Shown: piece after piece, positions 1-7,843 of the stretch
How the letters are laid out: the number at the start of each line of letters is the position of its first letter
Position numbering within the stretch: position 1 is the stretch's first letter
Origin: Prevotella sp.
GTDB lineage: Bacteria; Bacteroidota; Bacteroidia; Bacteroidales; Bacteroidaceae
Assembly (NCBI GenBank): GCA_003447235.1
Contig: DLZV01000013.1
Location: 24,081 to 44,754, forward strand
DNA: 20,674 nucleotides
Direction of reading: 5' to 3'
Made by a program: the position numbers and the translations under genes
Notes under the pieces: generated by a model
Told to the model about the DNA's origin: nothing
Databases searched by the model: none
What the model saw: only the letters and a program-made list of their open reading frames with translations

Positions 1-53
1 TATGATTAGTATTTACCTCCTACTCTACTTTTGGAAGCTATGAATGGCAAACT

Positions 54-1940
54 CTATTCGCCCAAGTCGCGGCACGCTTTGCCGTTGATGTCGAAATCGA
101 ATCCGGTGTCTTGGTGGCATCTCTCCATCTGCTTACACACACTCATACCTGCACATTCAGGGTGCTTGAGAAGCCACTCTTTCAGAAAAGCCTCTTCTTT
201 CTCTAAATCCCTGTCAAAGTTTGCTTCCCTGTCGTTCTCTATTCTGTTGAGATATTCTTGCATCTCTTCTGGATTACCGTAGGCTCTTGTCGGGATCATT
301 ATTCCGCCAAAATTTACGCTGTCGTCTTGTTTCTTGATAAGGCCATCGGGATTTAGTGTGACGTGAAATATTGCTTGGACAAATTCCTGGTCAAGCATGG
401 TCATGCCAAACATCTCTGAAGACGTGATCGTAATATTCAGATCCCCCCCGTCTGTTTTCTCTATTGCGCCGTCACACAAATGGAACACCACAGAAGGTTG
501 CTTGAAAAAGAGAATCTTATTTCTAACATAATTATCCTCACGACAGGTCATTAGGATATATTTGTCCTTATAGCACTCCACCTTCATAATTTCTTCTGTG
601 TTGGCGTCATATATGCTCTTGAAAGTGACGCTGTCTACAACACGGACGTTAGCAGCTTTCGTCTCGGTATTCATGCTGTAAATAGAAAAAGGTTCGGTGC
701 CTTGAGCATAAGCAAGGCAGAAGTCCTTTTGTTTGGCTTCTGCAAGTTTGATAATCTGCACTTTTTCTCCTAGAGTATCCACACCAATAGTCTGTTGTTT
801 GATATCGGCAAACACGATATAGTGCTCTTTGCCAGTAGGGTCGTCAGACTTGTTTAGAATGATTTTTCCTTCTTTCTTGTACTGCTCAACTTTCTCGTTC
901 ACTAATTCTTGATTACTCTTACTGAATGAGCCAAGTGCCAATATTTCTGTCTTATTCTGATTCCAAGCAAACACACTAAGTGCGATTATTGCTATCAATA
1001 ACAAAAGCGTTGAGGCTAATACAATAGGTCTTTTTGATTTTTTTTGCTTGGTTATAACTACTGTTTCTTCGTTACAATCCAGGCCATTTAATATATTTAC
1101 AAAACTACTAACGCTTTGAGGTCGCTCGGAGCGTTTTAGCTTCATAGCAGCAGTTATCGCATTGCGAATATTTGGAGATATAGTATTCGGGATGGTAGGG
1201 GAGCCATTCTGTGAGATGCTAACAGCGTGTGGTGGTTTTTCACCAACAACCATCGTATATAAGGTTGCTCCTAGTGCATAAATATCAGACTGTTGCGAAA
1301 AGTTCTGCACGCCTCCATCGGAATATTGCTCAAGTGGAGAATAACCATGACTTACGCCAACAGGGGTTGATGTAGTGCCTTCATCTGTCAATAGATCATA
1401 TTGTTTCGCAACACCAAAGTCAATGAGAACGACAGAATTATCAACTTGGCGAACCATAATATTGCTAGGTTTAATGTCAAGATGGTTGATATGCTTGCTA
1501 TGTATGTAGTTAAGCGCTTCTGCTACTTCTTTGATATATTGTATTGCTACATCCTCTTGCAACTTACCTTGTTGTTTCAAAATGTCGCTAATCGAGCATC
1601 CATCAATATATTCCATTGCATAATACGCAGTGCCATTTTCTTCAAAAGTGTCATGTATGCGAATTATATTACGATGATTAAGAGAAGATATTGTCTGAGC
1701 CTCTTTAATGAATTTGTTTTTGAAATTATCAACAAAATTTCTGTCAGAGGAGATGTAATATACTTGATTTGTGTCTTCTTCTCTACAGCACATGTCTTTC
1801 ATGAAAAATTCTTTGATGGCAACCTTTCTGTTTAGGTTGATTTGAGTTGCAAGATAGGTGATTCCAAACCCACCTTGTCCCAAGACTTTTTCTATTTTGT
1901 ATTTACCTCCTTGAAGAAGATTTCCTTTTTTAAGTAGCAT
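54..1940 (-). CDS. Membrane-anchored eukaryotic-like Ser/Thr protein kinase
   Basis: This is a Hanks-type Ser/Thr kinase with a cytoplasmic kinase domain and an extracytoplasmic C-terminal part. Numbering is from the alternative upstream ATG at 2021. The glycine loop GQGGFG is at 48-53, the ATP lysine at K70 in VAIK, the helix-C glutamate at E107, the catalytic loop HLDIKPSN at 180-187 and DFG at 201-203. SPLEQ stands in for APE, and SDIYALG follows. A hydrophobic segment at about 332-353 is the only membrane span. The roughly 300 residues after it resemble no domain I recognise and end in a cysteine-rich tail. I prefer the ATG at 1940 (MLLKKGNLL) because family members usually start a few residues before the GKY strand. 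The ATG at 2021 would add 27 residues and is also downstream of the promoter at 2089. All catalytic residues are present, so it is probably active. Its substrate is unknown. Confidence 0.9.
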   Translation of the reverse strand: MLLKKGNLLQGGKYKIEKVLGQGGFGITYLATQINLNRKVAIKEFFMKDMCCREEDTNQVYYISSDRNFVDNFKNKFIKEAQTISSLNHRNIIRIHDTFEENGTAYYAMEYIDGCSISDILKQQGKLQEDVAIQYIKEVAEALNYIHSKHINHLDIKPSNIMVRQVDNSVVLIDFGVAKQYDLLTDEGTTSTPVGVSHGYSPLEQYSDGGVQNFSQQSDIYALGATLYTMVVGEKPPHAVSISQNGSPTIPNTISPNIRNAITAAMKLKRSERPQSVSSFVNILNGLDCNEETVVITKQKKSKRPIVLASTLLLLIAIIALSVFAWNQNKTEILALGSFSKSNQELVNEKVEQYKKEGKIILNKSDDPTGKEHYIVFADIKQQTIGVDTLGEKVQIIKLAEAKQKDFCLAYAQGTEPFSIYSMNTETKAANVRVVDSVTFKSIYDANTEEIMKVECYKDKYILMTCREDNYVRNKILFFKQPSVVFHLCDGAIEKTDGGDLNITITSSEMFGMTMLDQEFVQAIFHVTLNPDGLIKKQDDSVNFGGIMIPTRAYGNPEEMQEYLNRIENDREANFDRDLEKEEAFLKEWLLKHPECAGMSVCKQMERCHQDTGFDFDINGKACRDLGE

Positions 1941-2088
1941 AATACTATACTTTAATTCCGCAGCACTATAGATTGTTATGTTCTTTAAGCGACTGGTCAA
2001 TAATAAGTTGCCCAGGATCATTTCATCTCAGAGAATTCACCTGTCTTAGTGCTGCAAAACAAACAAGAGAATTCGTCAATAGATACGG

Positions 2089-2120
2089 CAAAATTACAAA
2101 TAAAATCAGAGAAACTCTCT
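2089..2120 (-). promoter_or_regulatory. Kinase promoter, Bacteroidetes -7 box TAATTTTG
   Basis: Read on the minus strand, TAATTTTG at 2096-2089 fits the Bacteroidetes -7 consensus TAnnTTTG. It lies 68 bases before the ATG at 2021. The -33 box is weak. The surrounding sequence closely resembles the segment upstream of the second kinase gene (10346-10378). Confidence 0.55.
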
Positions 2121-2461
2121 TTTAGTGGAGTGTTTTTTTTGTTCATCCGGAAAATCGAGTGATAGGTTTTGTTCATAGTTGTTTCCCTTGCAGCAACCCT
2201 TGGTCAGCATGGGCCTCGAAGAGGCGATGTCCCCGCGAAGCTGTTCCATTACATGGCACTCTTTCTCGCCATGGCATAACTTGAGCAAGCTCAGTTCTGC
2301 TCATGTCTTACCGAAAGAGTTGTTACTTGTTGTAAAAGTTGTTCAAGTTGTCTTCTATGTGTCCACGTCGAATCACTCCATTTTCCGGAAGAACCTTAAT
2401 TCCTTCTACCTTGCAGCGGAGAAACATTCGACCTACAAATTCTGCATTTTTATTTTTTGAA
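2121..2461. other. Intergenic stretch with no supported gene
   Basis: Only short overlapping open frames occur here, for example 2106-2288 and 2323-2550 on the minus strand. None has a recognisable domain, a convincing start or a promoter. It may hold decayed coding sequence, but I cannot identify a source. Confidence 0.4.
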
Positions 2462-2670
2462 CTTCTCAAATGCAGATTTTCTATCGTTGATGCCATCTGT
2501 TGAGATAAAAACACTATCTTTGTGGTGCAAAATGTGATACCAATATCCAAAATAACACCATAACATGAGGTTTGAACCTAAGAAATACTTGAATGAACTC
2601 GTCGCAGGACGTGGAAGCGGACTTGTGAAGATTATAATGGGTGTCAGGCGATGTGGAAAGTCTTTTCTTC
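2462..2670 (+). repeat. Duplicated promoter and 5' end of the DUF4143 ATPase gene
   Basis: This segment aligns with 14359-14565, the promoter, leader and first 36 codons of the intact ATPase gene. The match includes the -7 box, the 42-base gap from that box to the ATG, and 30 of 36 encoded residues. Similarity stops abruptly after the codons for SFLL, where GH95 sequence begins. The copies differ at many sites, so the duplication is not recent or came from a related paralogue. Confidence 0.85.
2515..2522 (+). promoter_or_regulatory. -7 box TATCTTTG of the chimeric GH95 gene
   Basis: TATCTTTG matches TAnnTTTG and sits 42 bases before the ATG at 2565. The same box at the same distance precedes the intact ATPase (14411-14418), so this promoter came in with the duplicated ATPase 5' end. 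Confidence 0.6.
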
Positions 2671-4952
2671 TTTTGGGTTTGATTTCGATTGGCGGAATAA
2701 TGTGCTCATGCCAAGTGGAGACAGACTGGAGGGAAAAGCCTTTGGCAAGCGATTTGCAGTTCACACAGTTGGCGAGAAGCTGGGACGAGGGCATCCCATT
2801 GGGCAATGCGACTGTTGGAGCTTTGCTATGGCAAAGGGATTCGGCTCTACGTTTTTCCCTGGACCGTACCGACCTTTGGGACCTTCGCCCTATGGATAGT
2901 ATCTCCGGATCCAACAACCGTTTCTCGTGGGTATATAGTCAAGTGCAAAAGGGCGACTATCTACCAGTTCAGAAGAAATACGACTGGCCTTACGACCAGC
3001 TGCCTGCTCCTTCGAAAATACCAGGAGCTGCCATTGAGTTTCCTTTGGAAAAATTGGGTGAGCCTAACGACATACGTCTGTATCTGAACAATGCGTTGTG
3101 CGAGGCCCGTTGGGATAATGGCACCACACTGAAGGCTTTTGTCCATGCCACTGAGCCTGTGGGCTGGTTTGTTTTTGAAAACCTCTCTGACACAATATGC
3201 CCCAGTTTGATAGCGCCGCAATACAATAAGCCTGTAGATGCGGGTGATAACGATCCGGTGACAGGCTTGGATTTGCGTCGTCTGGGCTATGAGCAAGGAA
3301 CCCTACGGACTGAGGATCACGAAATAACCTATCATCAGCCGGGGTGGGGCGGATTCTATTACGACGTGAATGTACGTTGGAAACGAAAAGGCAAGAAGTT
3401 GTATGGCGTTTGGAGTGTCTCTTCTTCATTGTCGTCCGACAAGGCTTCGGAAGAAACCCTGCAAGCCTTGGAGCGTGGTGTGGCCTTGGACTACAGCGCC
3501 CACATGGACTATTGGAACAACTATTGGCAAGCCTCTTCCATTTCCATTCCCGATACGGTCTTGCAGAAGCAATACGACAATGAAATGTACAAGTTTGGTT
3601 CTGCTTCCCGTGAAAACTCTTCTCCGATCTCTCTGCAGGCAGTATGGACTGCCGACAATGGGAAACTTCCACCATGGAAGGGTGATTATCATCACGACTT
3701 GAATACGCAGTTGAGTTATTGGCCATCCTATATGGGAAACCATTTGCAGGAAGAGATGGGTTATCTGAATACGCTTTGGAACCAACGTGAGAGCTATAGG
3801 AAATACACGAAGCAATACTTTGACAGTGAAGGTATTAACGTTCCGGGCGTTTGCACATTGGCTGGCGAACCCATGGGCGGCTGGATTCAGTATGCCATGT
3901 CTCCGACGGTGAGTGCTTGGCTGTCGCAGCATTTCTATCTGCATTGGAAATACTCGGCCGATAATGTGTTTCTGAAAGAACGGGCTTATCCGTTTACGAA
4001 GGAAGTGGCGACTTTCCTCGAACAGCTTTCCCGTGTTGACAAACAGGGCTTTCGTCGCCTGCCAATGAGCTCAAGTCCCGAAATATTCGACAATAGTATC
4101 AAGGCTTGGTTCAAGGACATGACCAACTACGACCTTTCCTTGATGAAGTTTGCCTTCAAGGCTGCTTCCGAAATGGCCACGGCTTTGAAGTTGAATGACG
4201 AGGCGGTGCATTGGGAAAAAGTAGGAAAACAGTTGCCAGCCTTTGATCTGGATGAGGCGGGTTCACTCACTATCGCCAAAGGTTTCCCCTATAACGAGTC
4301 TCATCGCCACTTCTCCCACGCCATGGCAATTCATCCGTTAGGCTTGCTTGACTACAGTCAGGGAGAGGATTCCCAAAAGATTATCAATGCTACGCTCAAA
4401 CGCATGCAGGAAGTGGGCCCGGACTGGTGGTGTGGTTATTCCTACAGTTGGTTTGGCAACATGAAAGCCCGCGCATTTGATGGCGAGGGTGCCGCTCAGG
4501 CCCTGAAGACCTTTGCCGAATGCTTCTGCTTGCCGAATACCTTCCATGCCAATGGCGACCAGACGAATAGTGGTAAGTCAAAGTTTACCTATCGCCCCTT
4601 CACGCTCGAAGGAAACTTCGTCTTCGCTTCCGGAATACAAGAGATGCTGATGCAGAGCCATACCGGTGTCATTCGAATATTCCCTGCTGTTCCAGCTTCA
4701 TGGCAAGATATCTCTTTCCAGGATCTGCGTGCCATGGGTGCCTTCCTTGTGTCTGCCGAGCAAAAAGGTGGCAAGGTGCAGCAAATCAGCATTTATCCTG
4801 AACAGGGCGGAACTTGCCGTATTGCTTTGCCTGCGTCTATGCAAAATGGAGAACCTACGGTGACAGGCAATAAGGGAGACGTAACCCGTGAGGGCGAAGT
4901 GCTGGTGATTCCGACTAAGAAAGGTGAAAGGGTTGTAATCAGTTGGCCATAA
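2565..4952 (+). CDS. Chimeric GH95-like glycoside hydrolase with ATPase-derived N-terminus
   Basis: Residues 37-795 form a GH95-type glycosidase; the family contains alpha-L-fucosidases and alpha-L-galactosidases with an (alpha/alpha)6 catalytic domain. Signatures are the N-terminal WDEGIPLGNATVGALLW, the core stretch around WKGDYHHDLNTQLSYW (D378, N380), SSSPE with a likely catalytic acid at E506, TLEGNF at 681-685 and the C-terminal AEMLLQSH-type motif. Residues 1-36 are the P-loop N-terminus of the ATPase encoded at 14461, including GVRRCGKS. An internal ATG at 2637 would give MGVRRCGKSFLLLGLISIGG followed by IMCSC, a good lipoprotein signal peptide with lipidation at C47 or C49. The protein could therefore still be exported despite the fusion. 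Family asparagine and aspartate positions appear changed (D378, E682), so the substrate may differ from fucose. A truncated copy of the last 100 codons lies at 16418-16736. Confidence 0.85.
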   Translation: MRFEPKKYLNELVAGRGSGLVKIIMGVRRCGKSFLLLGLISIGGIMCSCQVETDWREKPLASDLQFTQLARSWDEGIPLGNATVGALLWQRDSALRFSLDRTDLWDLRPMDSISGSNNRFSWVYSQVQKGDYLPVQKKYDWPYDQLPAPSKIPGAAIEFPLEKLGEPNDIRLYLNNALCEARWDNGTTLKAFVHATEPVGWFVFENLSDTICPSLIAPQYNKPVDAGDNDPVTGLDLRRLGYEQGTLRTEDHEITYHQPGWGGFYYDVNVRWKRKGKKLYGVWSVSSSLSSDKASEETLQALERGVALDYSAHMDYWNNYWQASSISIPDTVLQKQYDNEMYKFGSASRENSSPISLQAVWTADNGKLPPWKGDYHHDLNTQLSYWPSYMGNHLQEEMGYLNTLWNQRESYRKYTKQYFDSEGINVPGVCTLAGEPMGGWIQYAMSPTVSAWLSQHFYLHWKYSADNVFLKERAYPFTKEVATFLEQLSRVDKQGFRRLPMSSSPEIFDNSIKAWFKDMTNYDLSLMKFAFKAASEMATALKLNDEAVHWEKVGKQLPAFDLDEAGSLTIAKGFPYNESHRHFSHAMAIHPLGLLDYSQGEDSQKIINATLKRMQEVGPDWWCGYSYSWFGNMKARAFDGEGAAQALKTFAECFCLPNTFHANGDQTNSGKSKFTYRPFTLEGNFVFASGIQEMLMQSHTGVIRIFPAVPASWQDISFQDLRAMGAFLVSAEQKGGKVQQISIYPEQGGTCRIALPASMQNGEPTVTGNKGDVTREGEVLVIPTKKGERVVISWP

Positions 4953-5037
4953 CATAAAGTGTTTTGACTCATTGTACAAATCTGCATGACATCCGCAAAA
5001 AGGATTGCCGCCAATAGCAACTACGTTACATGGAATT
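4953..5037 (-). pseudogene. Relic of a BspA-LRR (kinase-LRR type) gene
   Basis: Translated on the minus strand this stretch reads NPFCGCHADLYNESKHF, against NPFRGCHADLKNESKAF in the intact LRR protein encoded at 7844-10195. The DNA matches 8249-8325 closely. The piece sits between the GH95 stop codon and repeat copy A. Both junction partners contain TGGAATT, so microhomology may have guided the join. It has no start and cannot be functional. Confidence 0.8.
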
Positions 5038-5237
5038 CTTTGATATATTTATATTTAACAATGTTAAATCAAACCTTAGAATCATACTTTGCCAGCCAAA
5101 CAAAGCGGTTTTCAAGGTAAAAGTGTTATCTTTGTAACGTCTATACCCATACCGGAAGCCCCAATGGGCAGAGGTTGGGCAGACATATATACATATAAGG
5201 CGTAACTGTACGCTTTGGTTTTGACGCAGTAAGAATC
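5031..5237 (+). repeat. Dispersed repeat, copy A (~200 bp, full length)
   Basis: This unit recurs at 7407-7614 (copy B) and, truncated, at 16249-16413 (copy C), all in the same orientation and roughly 97% alike. It contains a TAnnTTTG box at 5127-5134, a hairpin CCCAT/ATGGG at 5146-5168, and a second hairpin AAGGCGTA-ACTG-TACGCTTT at 5197-5216 followed by GGTTTT. No terminal inverted repeats or target duplications are visible. A minus-strand frame stays open across it in all three copies, but the substitutions do not favour coding. It could be a mobile leader, a MITE-like element or a small-RNA unit. Confidence 0.8.
5127..5222 (+). promoter_or_regulatory. Repeat-borne promoter box and terminator-like hairpin
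   Basis: TATCTTTG at 5127-5134 would start RNA near 5140. The perfect hairpin at 5197-5216, with its short T run, could end it near 5222 and give a transcript of about 80 bases. In the other copies the box is TACCTTTG (7503-7510) and TACGTTTG (16345-16352), so only the free 'nn' positions vary. No clear -33 box is present. Confidence 0.35.
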
Positions 5238-5508
5238 TGGCAGTTCGAGCAAAGTTGTCAAGAACAAAGCAACGGGAACGCCTCATGAGGTGTATTGTAT
5301 ACAGCCCTTATTGGCTTCGAGCGATTTTGTCGTTCGTTGTCAAGAGTGCTTTCTATATACGTACACAGGCGTGGGGCTTTCAGCGTTGCTCGTTTCGACA
5401 ACTTGGGCGATTCCAGAGCATTTACCGCGTGGAACGAGTGACAGGATTGGCTCCACGTTTTCATGTATATATAAAAAACATTTATTAATCATGCCAATAT
5501 GGTAGCCG
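5238..5508. other. Intergenic stretch after repeat A
   Basis: I see no supported gene here. Short frames are open on both strands (5255-5488 plus, 5258-5464 minus), but neither shows a domain or start signal. A 10-bp palindrome CCTCATGAGG lies at 5280-5289. An inverted repeat ATGCCAA/TTGGCAT spans 5491-5515, ending 8 bases before the first ATG of the next gene. Confidence 0.4.
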
Positions 5509-5523
5509 TTGGCATTTACTGAA

Positions 5524-6102
5524 ATGGATTTTATGCATAAGGAAATAAGATATGAAATAAAAGATGGTAAAATATATACCTACAAAGTTGAGGAAATATC
5601 AAATTATTCCAAATTGCTTCGGTACAAACCGAATTATAGAAAAATTACAGACGATATTATCTTTGTTGATAATAGGAAACACAAAGATTACCTTTTACTC
5701 TCACAAGAATTATTTGCTGAAGAAATAAAACACTCGCCTAAGCCTACCACTAATGGGGTGTTAGGAAATCATTCTATATTCTTCTATATGTATGGTCATA
5801 CGAAAGATTGGATAAAGGCGACAGAGAATGAAATAGCAGTTGGTAAAGCCCTACTAATATGTTGCTCAGATAGTAATATAGAAAAAACATTGCTAATGCT
5901 CAGAAACTCACGTGACATTAACGAGTATGTGCAAATGTTGGAAACCGAATATAAAATTTCGCAGATTGTTTCAAGACATATTGCAAATTTTAGTATGGCT
6001 CAGCTTGCTGGCATTAGATTTGAAAAAGTAGAAGAGACTATTGAAAAAGAAAGGCAGTTGTTGGAAAAACTACATGCGCTTTTACAATTAGAGCAAAGCT
6101 AA
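5524..6102 (+). CDS. Uncharacterised protein, first gene of a two-gene operon
   Basis: The product has 192 residues if it starts at the ATG at 5524; another ATG at 5533 is equally possible, and a TTG at 5509 lies inside a hairpin and is less likely. I do not recognise the family. The N-terminal half looks mixed alpha/beta and the C-terminal third is helical and rich in charged residues (EKVEETIEKERQLLEKL), which could form a coiled coil. No signal peptide or membrane segment is present, so it is probably cytoplasmic. The stop is 18 bases before the next gene, with which it is presumably co-transcribed. Both genes are AT-rich and lie between rearranged gene pieces, which suggests horizontal acquisition. 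A defence or stress role is possible, but nothing in the sequence proves it. Confidence 0.75.
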   Translation: MDFMHKEIRYEIKDGKIYTYKVEEISNYSKLLRYKPNYRKITDDIIFVDNRKHKDYLLLSQELFAEEIKHSPKPTTNGVLGNHSIFFYMYGHTKDWIKATENEIAVGKALLICCSDSNIEKTLLMLRNSRDINEYVQMLETEYKISQIVSRHIANFSMAQLAGIRFEKVEETIEKERQLLEKLHALLQLEQS

Positions 6103-6120
6103 CCCTATATTAAAAAAAAT

Positions 6121-6825
6121 ATGACAGACAGATATTTACTATTTAAAGAATTTGCGCAAGAATGCAGCAACAGCGACTTCTATATAGGACAAGGAAATCC
6201 TAACTCAATGATTTTGTTTGTCGGCTGTGAACCCAACGATACAAATGAGCCGGATCTGAAGGTGAGAAACAACAGACACACCTTTGAGTGCTTGAATGAA
6301 CTAAATGGCAAGAGTTATAAGGACCTTTGGCAAATCCGCTCGAAAAAAGGCGAGGGATGTACATGGAGCAAGTATCAAAAGATAATAGATGCTGTTTATC
6401 CTAAAAGAAAACATATAGCAGGAAAATTAGATTTTGAAGAAATGGCATTTTGTACGGAGCTCAATAATGTTTGTGCTCGCCATTCTGCCTATGCAAAAAA
6501 AGACACGATAGGGACAAAACTTGAGTTGTTCAAAGAATCTAAGTTCATACAATCTTTTCCTGTAGTGGTGCTTGCTTGTGGAAGCTATATTGTCAATCAA
6601 GGAAGCAATAGACAAATTGACAATACTTTTGGAGTGTCTTTTCACAAAGTTGGTTTACCTGATTCGACTCAAAATTATTGGATTCATTATGATGGTCTTG
6701 ATTACGACAAATCAAATAAGTTAGTTATCCATACAAGACAATTAAGCGGACCAATAAATAATGAGTTACTATTTTCTATAGGTAACTCTATTAAAAGTTT
6801 TTTGGAATTAAATTGCGACTTATAA
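6121..6825 (+). CDS. Putative uracil-DNA-glycosylase-fold protein
   Basis: The product has 234 residues. Several elements come in the order seen in the uracil-DNA-glycosylase superfamily: a first strand with a small turn, SMILFVGCEPN (29-39), where family members have GxxPG; a strand followed by TELNN (about 112-116) where they have TNxxK; FPVVVLACGS (about 142-151) like the 'aLG' strand; and VIHTRQLSG (about 202-210) where they have HPS. The catalytic acid and the HPS proline are not conserved, so glycosylase activity is doubtful and another nucleic-acid or nucleotide ligand is conceivable. This is a fold-level guess from motif order. It is the second gene of the operon and ends just before a strong terminator. 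Confidence 0.7.
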   Translation: MTDRYLLFKEFAQECSNSDFYIGQGNPNSMILFVGCEPNDTNEPDLKVRNNRHTFECLNELNGKSYKDLWQIRSKKGEGCTWSKYQKIIDAVYPKRKHIAGKLDFEEMAFCTELNNVCARHSAYAKKDTIGTKLELFKESKFIQSFPVVVLACGSYIVNQGSNRQIDNTFGVSFHKVGLPDSTQNYWIHYDGLDYDKSNKLVIHTRQLSGPINNELLFSIGNSIKSFLELNCDL

Positions 6826-6831
6826 AGATTT

Positions 6832-6871
6832 GCCTATTTCTTTTGAGCGAGCAAAAGAAATAGGCGATTTT
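6832..6871 (+). terminator. Intrinsic terminator of the 5524-6825 operon
   Basis: A perfect 14-bp stem GCCTATTTCTTTTG / CAAAAGAAATAGGC with a 6-base loop starts 7 bases after the stop codon and is followed by GATTTT. It shows that the two-gene unit ends here. Confidence 0.85.
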
Positions 6872-7024
6872 CATCGGCTTAGCCCCTTTCTCTTTAGTGG
6901 CTTTACCATCCGAGTTGCTTGTCGCAAGCATCATCTTATCTGCTGAAAACGGAGAATATCCACCCACCCAAAACGGGGATATCCGTTCACTTTTCTGGCT
7001 CTTTAGTCTAATGGCGTTGCAAAA

Positions 7025-7279
7025 TTAGTCATTTCTGTGGGTTTCTGTGCGATACAACATCATAACCTTACTGAAAGTTACTCCTTGCTTGAATAAATGT
7101 TGTTCCTTGGGAATGGAAAGCAATGGGTACATATAGGCAGACAAACGATAGTAACCGATGTGGGAAAGATAATGCTGAGCCTTTTCCTCATCGGTTATCT
7201 CCATACCTCTGGTTTTGAGTAGCTGCACTAACTCTTGGGGTGTGGAGTATGTTTTTATGAACGGAATTCTTGTTGCCAT
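7025..7279 (-). pseudogene. N-terminal fragment of an AbiD/AbiF-type (Abi_2) abortive-infection protein
   Basis: The start at 7279 gives MATRIPFIKTYSTPQELVQL, typical of the Abi_2 family, and lies behind a good promoter. Family-like sequence (LSHIGYYRLSAYMYPLL, then VTFSKVMMLYR) continues to about 7049. The frame then runs into unrelated sequence and stops after TETHRND. An intact Abi would continue with FDKKLRLLLFNEIEKIE, which is what the fragment at 10300-11022 begins with. The C-terminal HEPN RNase motif is missing, so this piece should be inactive alone. Confidence 0.85.
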
Positions 7280-7286
7280 ATACCCA

Positions 7287-7338
7287 TAAAAACAAAAACG
7301 ACCCGCACATTTGAGCATCGTTGAGAGGCTTGGCGGGT
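7287..7338 (-). promoter_or_regulatory. Terminator-like hairpin in the Abi leader
   Basis: On the minus strand ACCCGC (7338-7333) pairs with GCGGGT (7306-7301) and is followed by CGTTTTTGTTTTT, just before the ATG at 7279 and after the predicted start site. It looks like an attenuator or a leftover terminator. The right-hand repeat copy carries the same structure at 16129-16180. Confidence 0.35.
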
Positions 7339-7348
7339 TCTCGTGCTG

Positions 7349-7379
7349 CAAAAATACGAATAATCATTGATAATACAAA
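7349..7379 (-). promoter_or_regulatory. Abi promoter, left copy
   Basis: On the minus strand TTTG (7379-7376), a 19-base spacer and TATTTTTG (7356-7349) fit the Bacteroidetes consensus well. The start codon at 7279 is 69 bases further on. Confidence 0.75.
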
Positions 7380-7406
7380 CTTTTTGCGAGACAAATCAAG
7401 CAAAAG

Positions 7407-7614
7407 TGGAATTCTTTGACATATTTATATTTAATAATGTTAAATCAAACCTTAAAATCATACTTTGCCAGCCAAACAAAGCGGTTTTCAAGGTAAAAGT
7501 GTTACCTTTGTAACGTCTATACCCATACCGGAAGCCCCGATGGGCAGAGGTTGGGCAGACATATATACATATAAGGCGTAACTGTACGCTTTGGTTTTAA
7601 CGCAGTAATAATCT
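7407..7614 (+). repeat. Dispersed repeat, copy B (full length)
   Basis: This is the second copy of the unit at 5031-5237, with about six substitutions. It keeps the TAnnTTTG box (7503-7510) and the terminator-like hairpin (7573-7592). Similarity to copy A ends at about 7614, after ACGCAGTAA. Confidence 0.8.
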
Positions 7615-7759
7615 CTTTCGATTCTTTATATATTGCCCTTGCCTGATGGCATGGGAAGAGAATTCGCGTATCTGTCTTCACATGCAACTAATCGCTATTT
7701 TATCCCGAATTGGGGTATTTGTTGTTTTCCAATGTCAAAGGATTTTGGGCGTAAACGTT

Positions 7760-7800
7760 GTTATGTAAGACTTTTATTATAGGTAAAAGTCTTACATAAC
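7760..7800. terminator. Perfect 17-bp hairpin downstream of the kinase-LRR gene
   Basis: GTTATGTAAGACTTTTA and TAAAAGTCTTACATAAC form a perfect 17-bp stem with a 7-base loop. It lies 43 bases past the stop codon of the minus-strand gene at 7844. Neither side has a clear T run, so terminator function is inferred from position and stem strength. The sequence 7615-7759 holds nothing I can identify. Confidence 0.55.
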
Positions 7801-7843
7801 CTCATGCGTCACTTCAATATTTCAGATGGACCAGATATCTTCC

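Larger units (their letters stand above)
6941..7575 (-). repeat. Long direct repeat, left copy (~635 bp)
   Basis: This segment matches 15788-16413 at roughly 97% identity by eye, with a 5-base difference at the end of the Abi reading frame. It covers a hairpin (AACGG...GGATATCCGTT), an Abi N-terminal fragment, the Abi promoter and most of the ~200-bp repeat. The two copies are in the same orientation and lie 8.8 kb apart. Confidence 0.9.

Noticed and set aside
2106..2288. Minus-strand 60-codon frame upstream of the first kinase
   Set aside because: It lies largely upstream of the kinase promoter and has no recognisable motif or start signal.
5026..5286. Minus-strand frame open through all three copies of the ~200-bp repeat
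   Set aside because: Substitutions between copies change the protein about as often as not, and there is no start signal; the plus-strand promoter and hairpins explain the conservation better.
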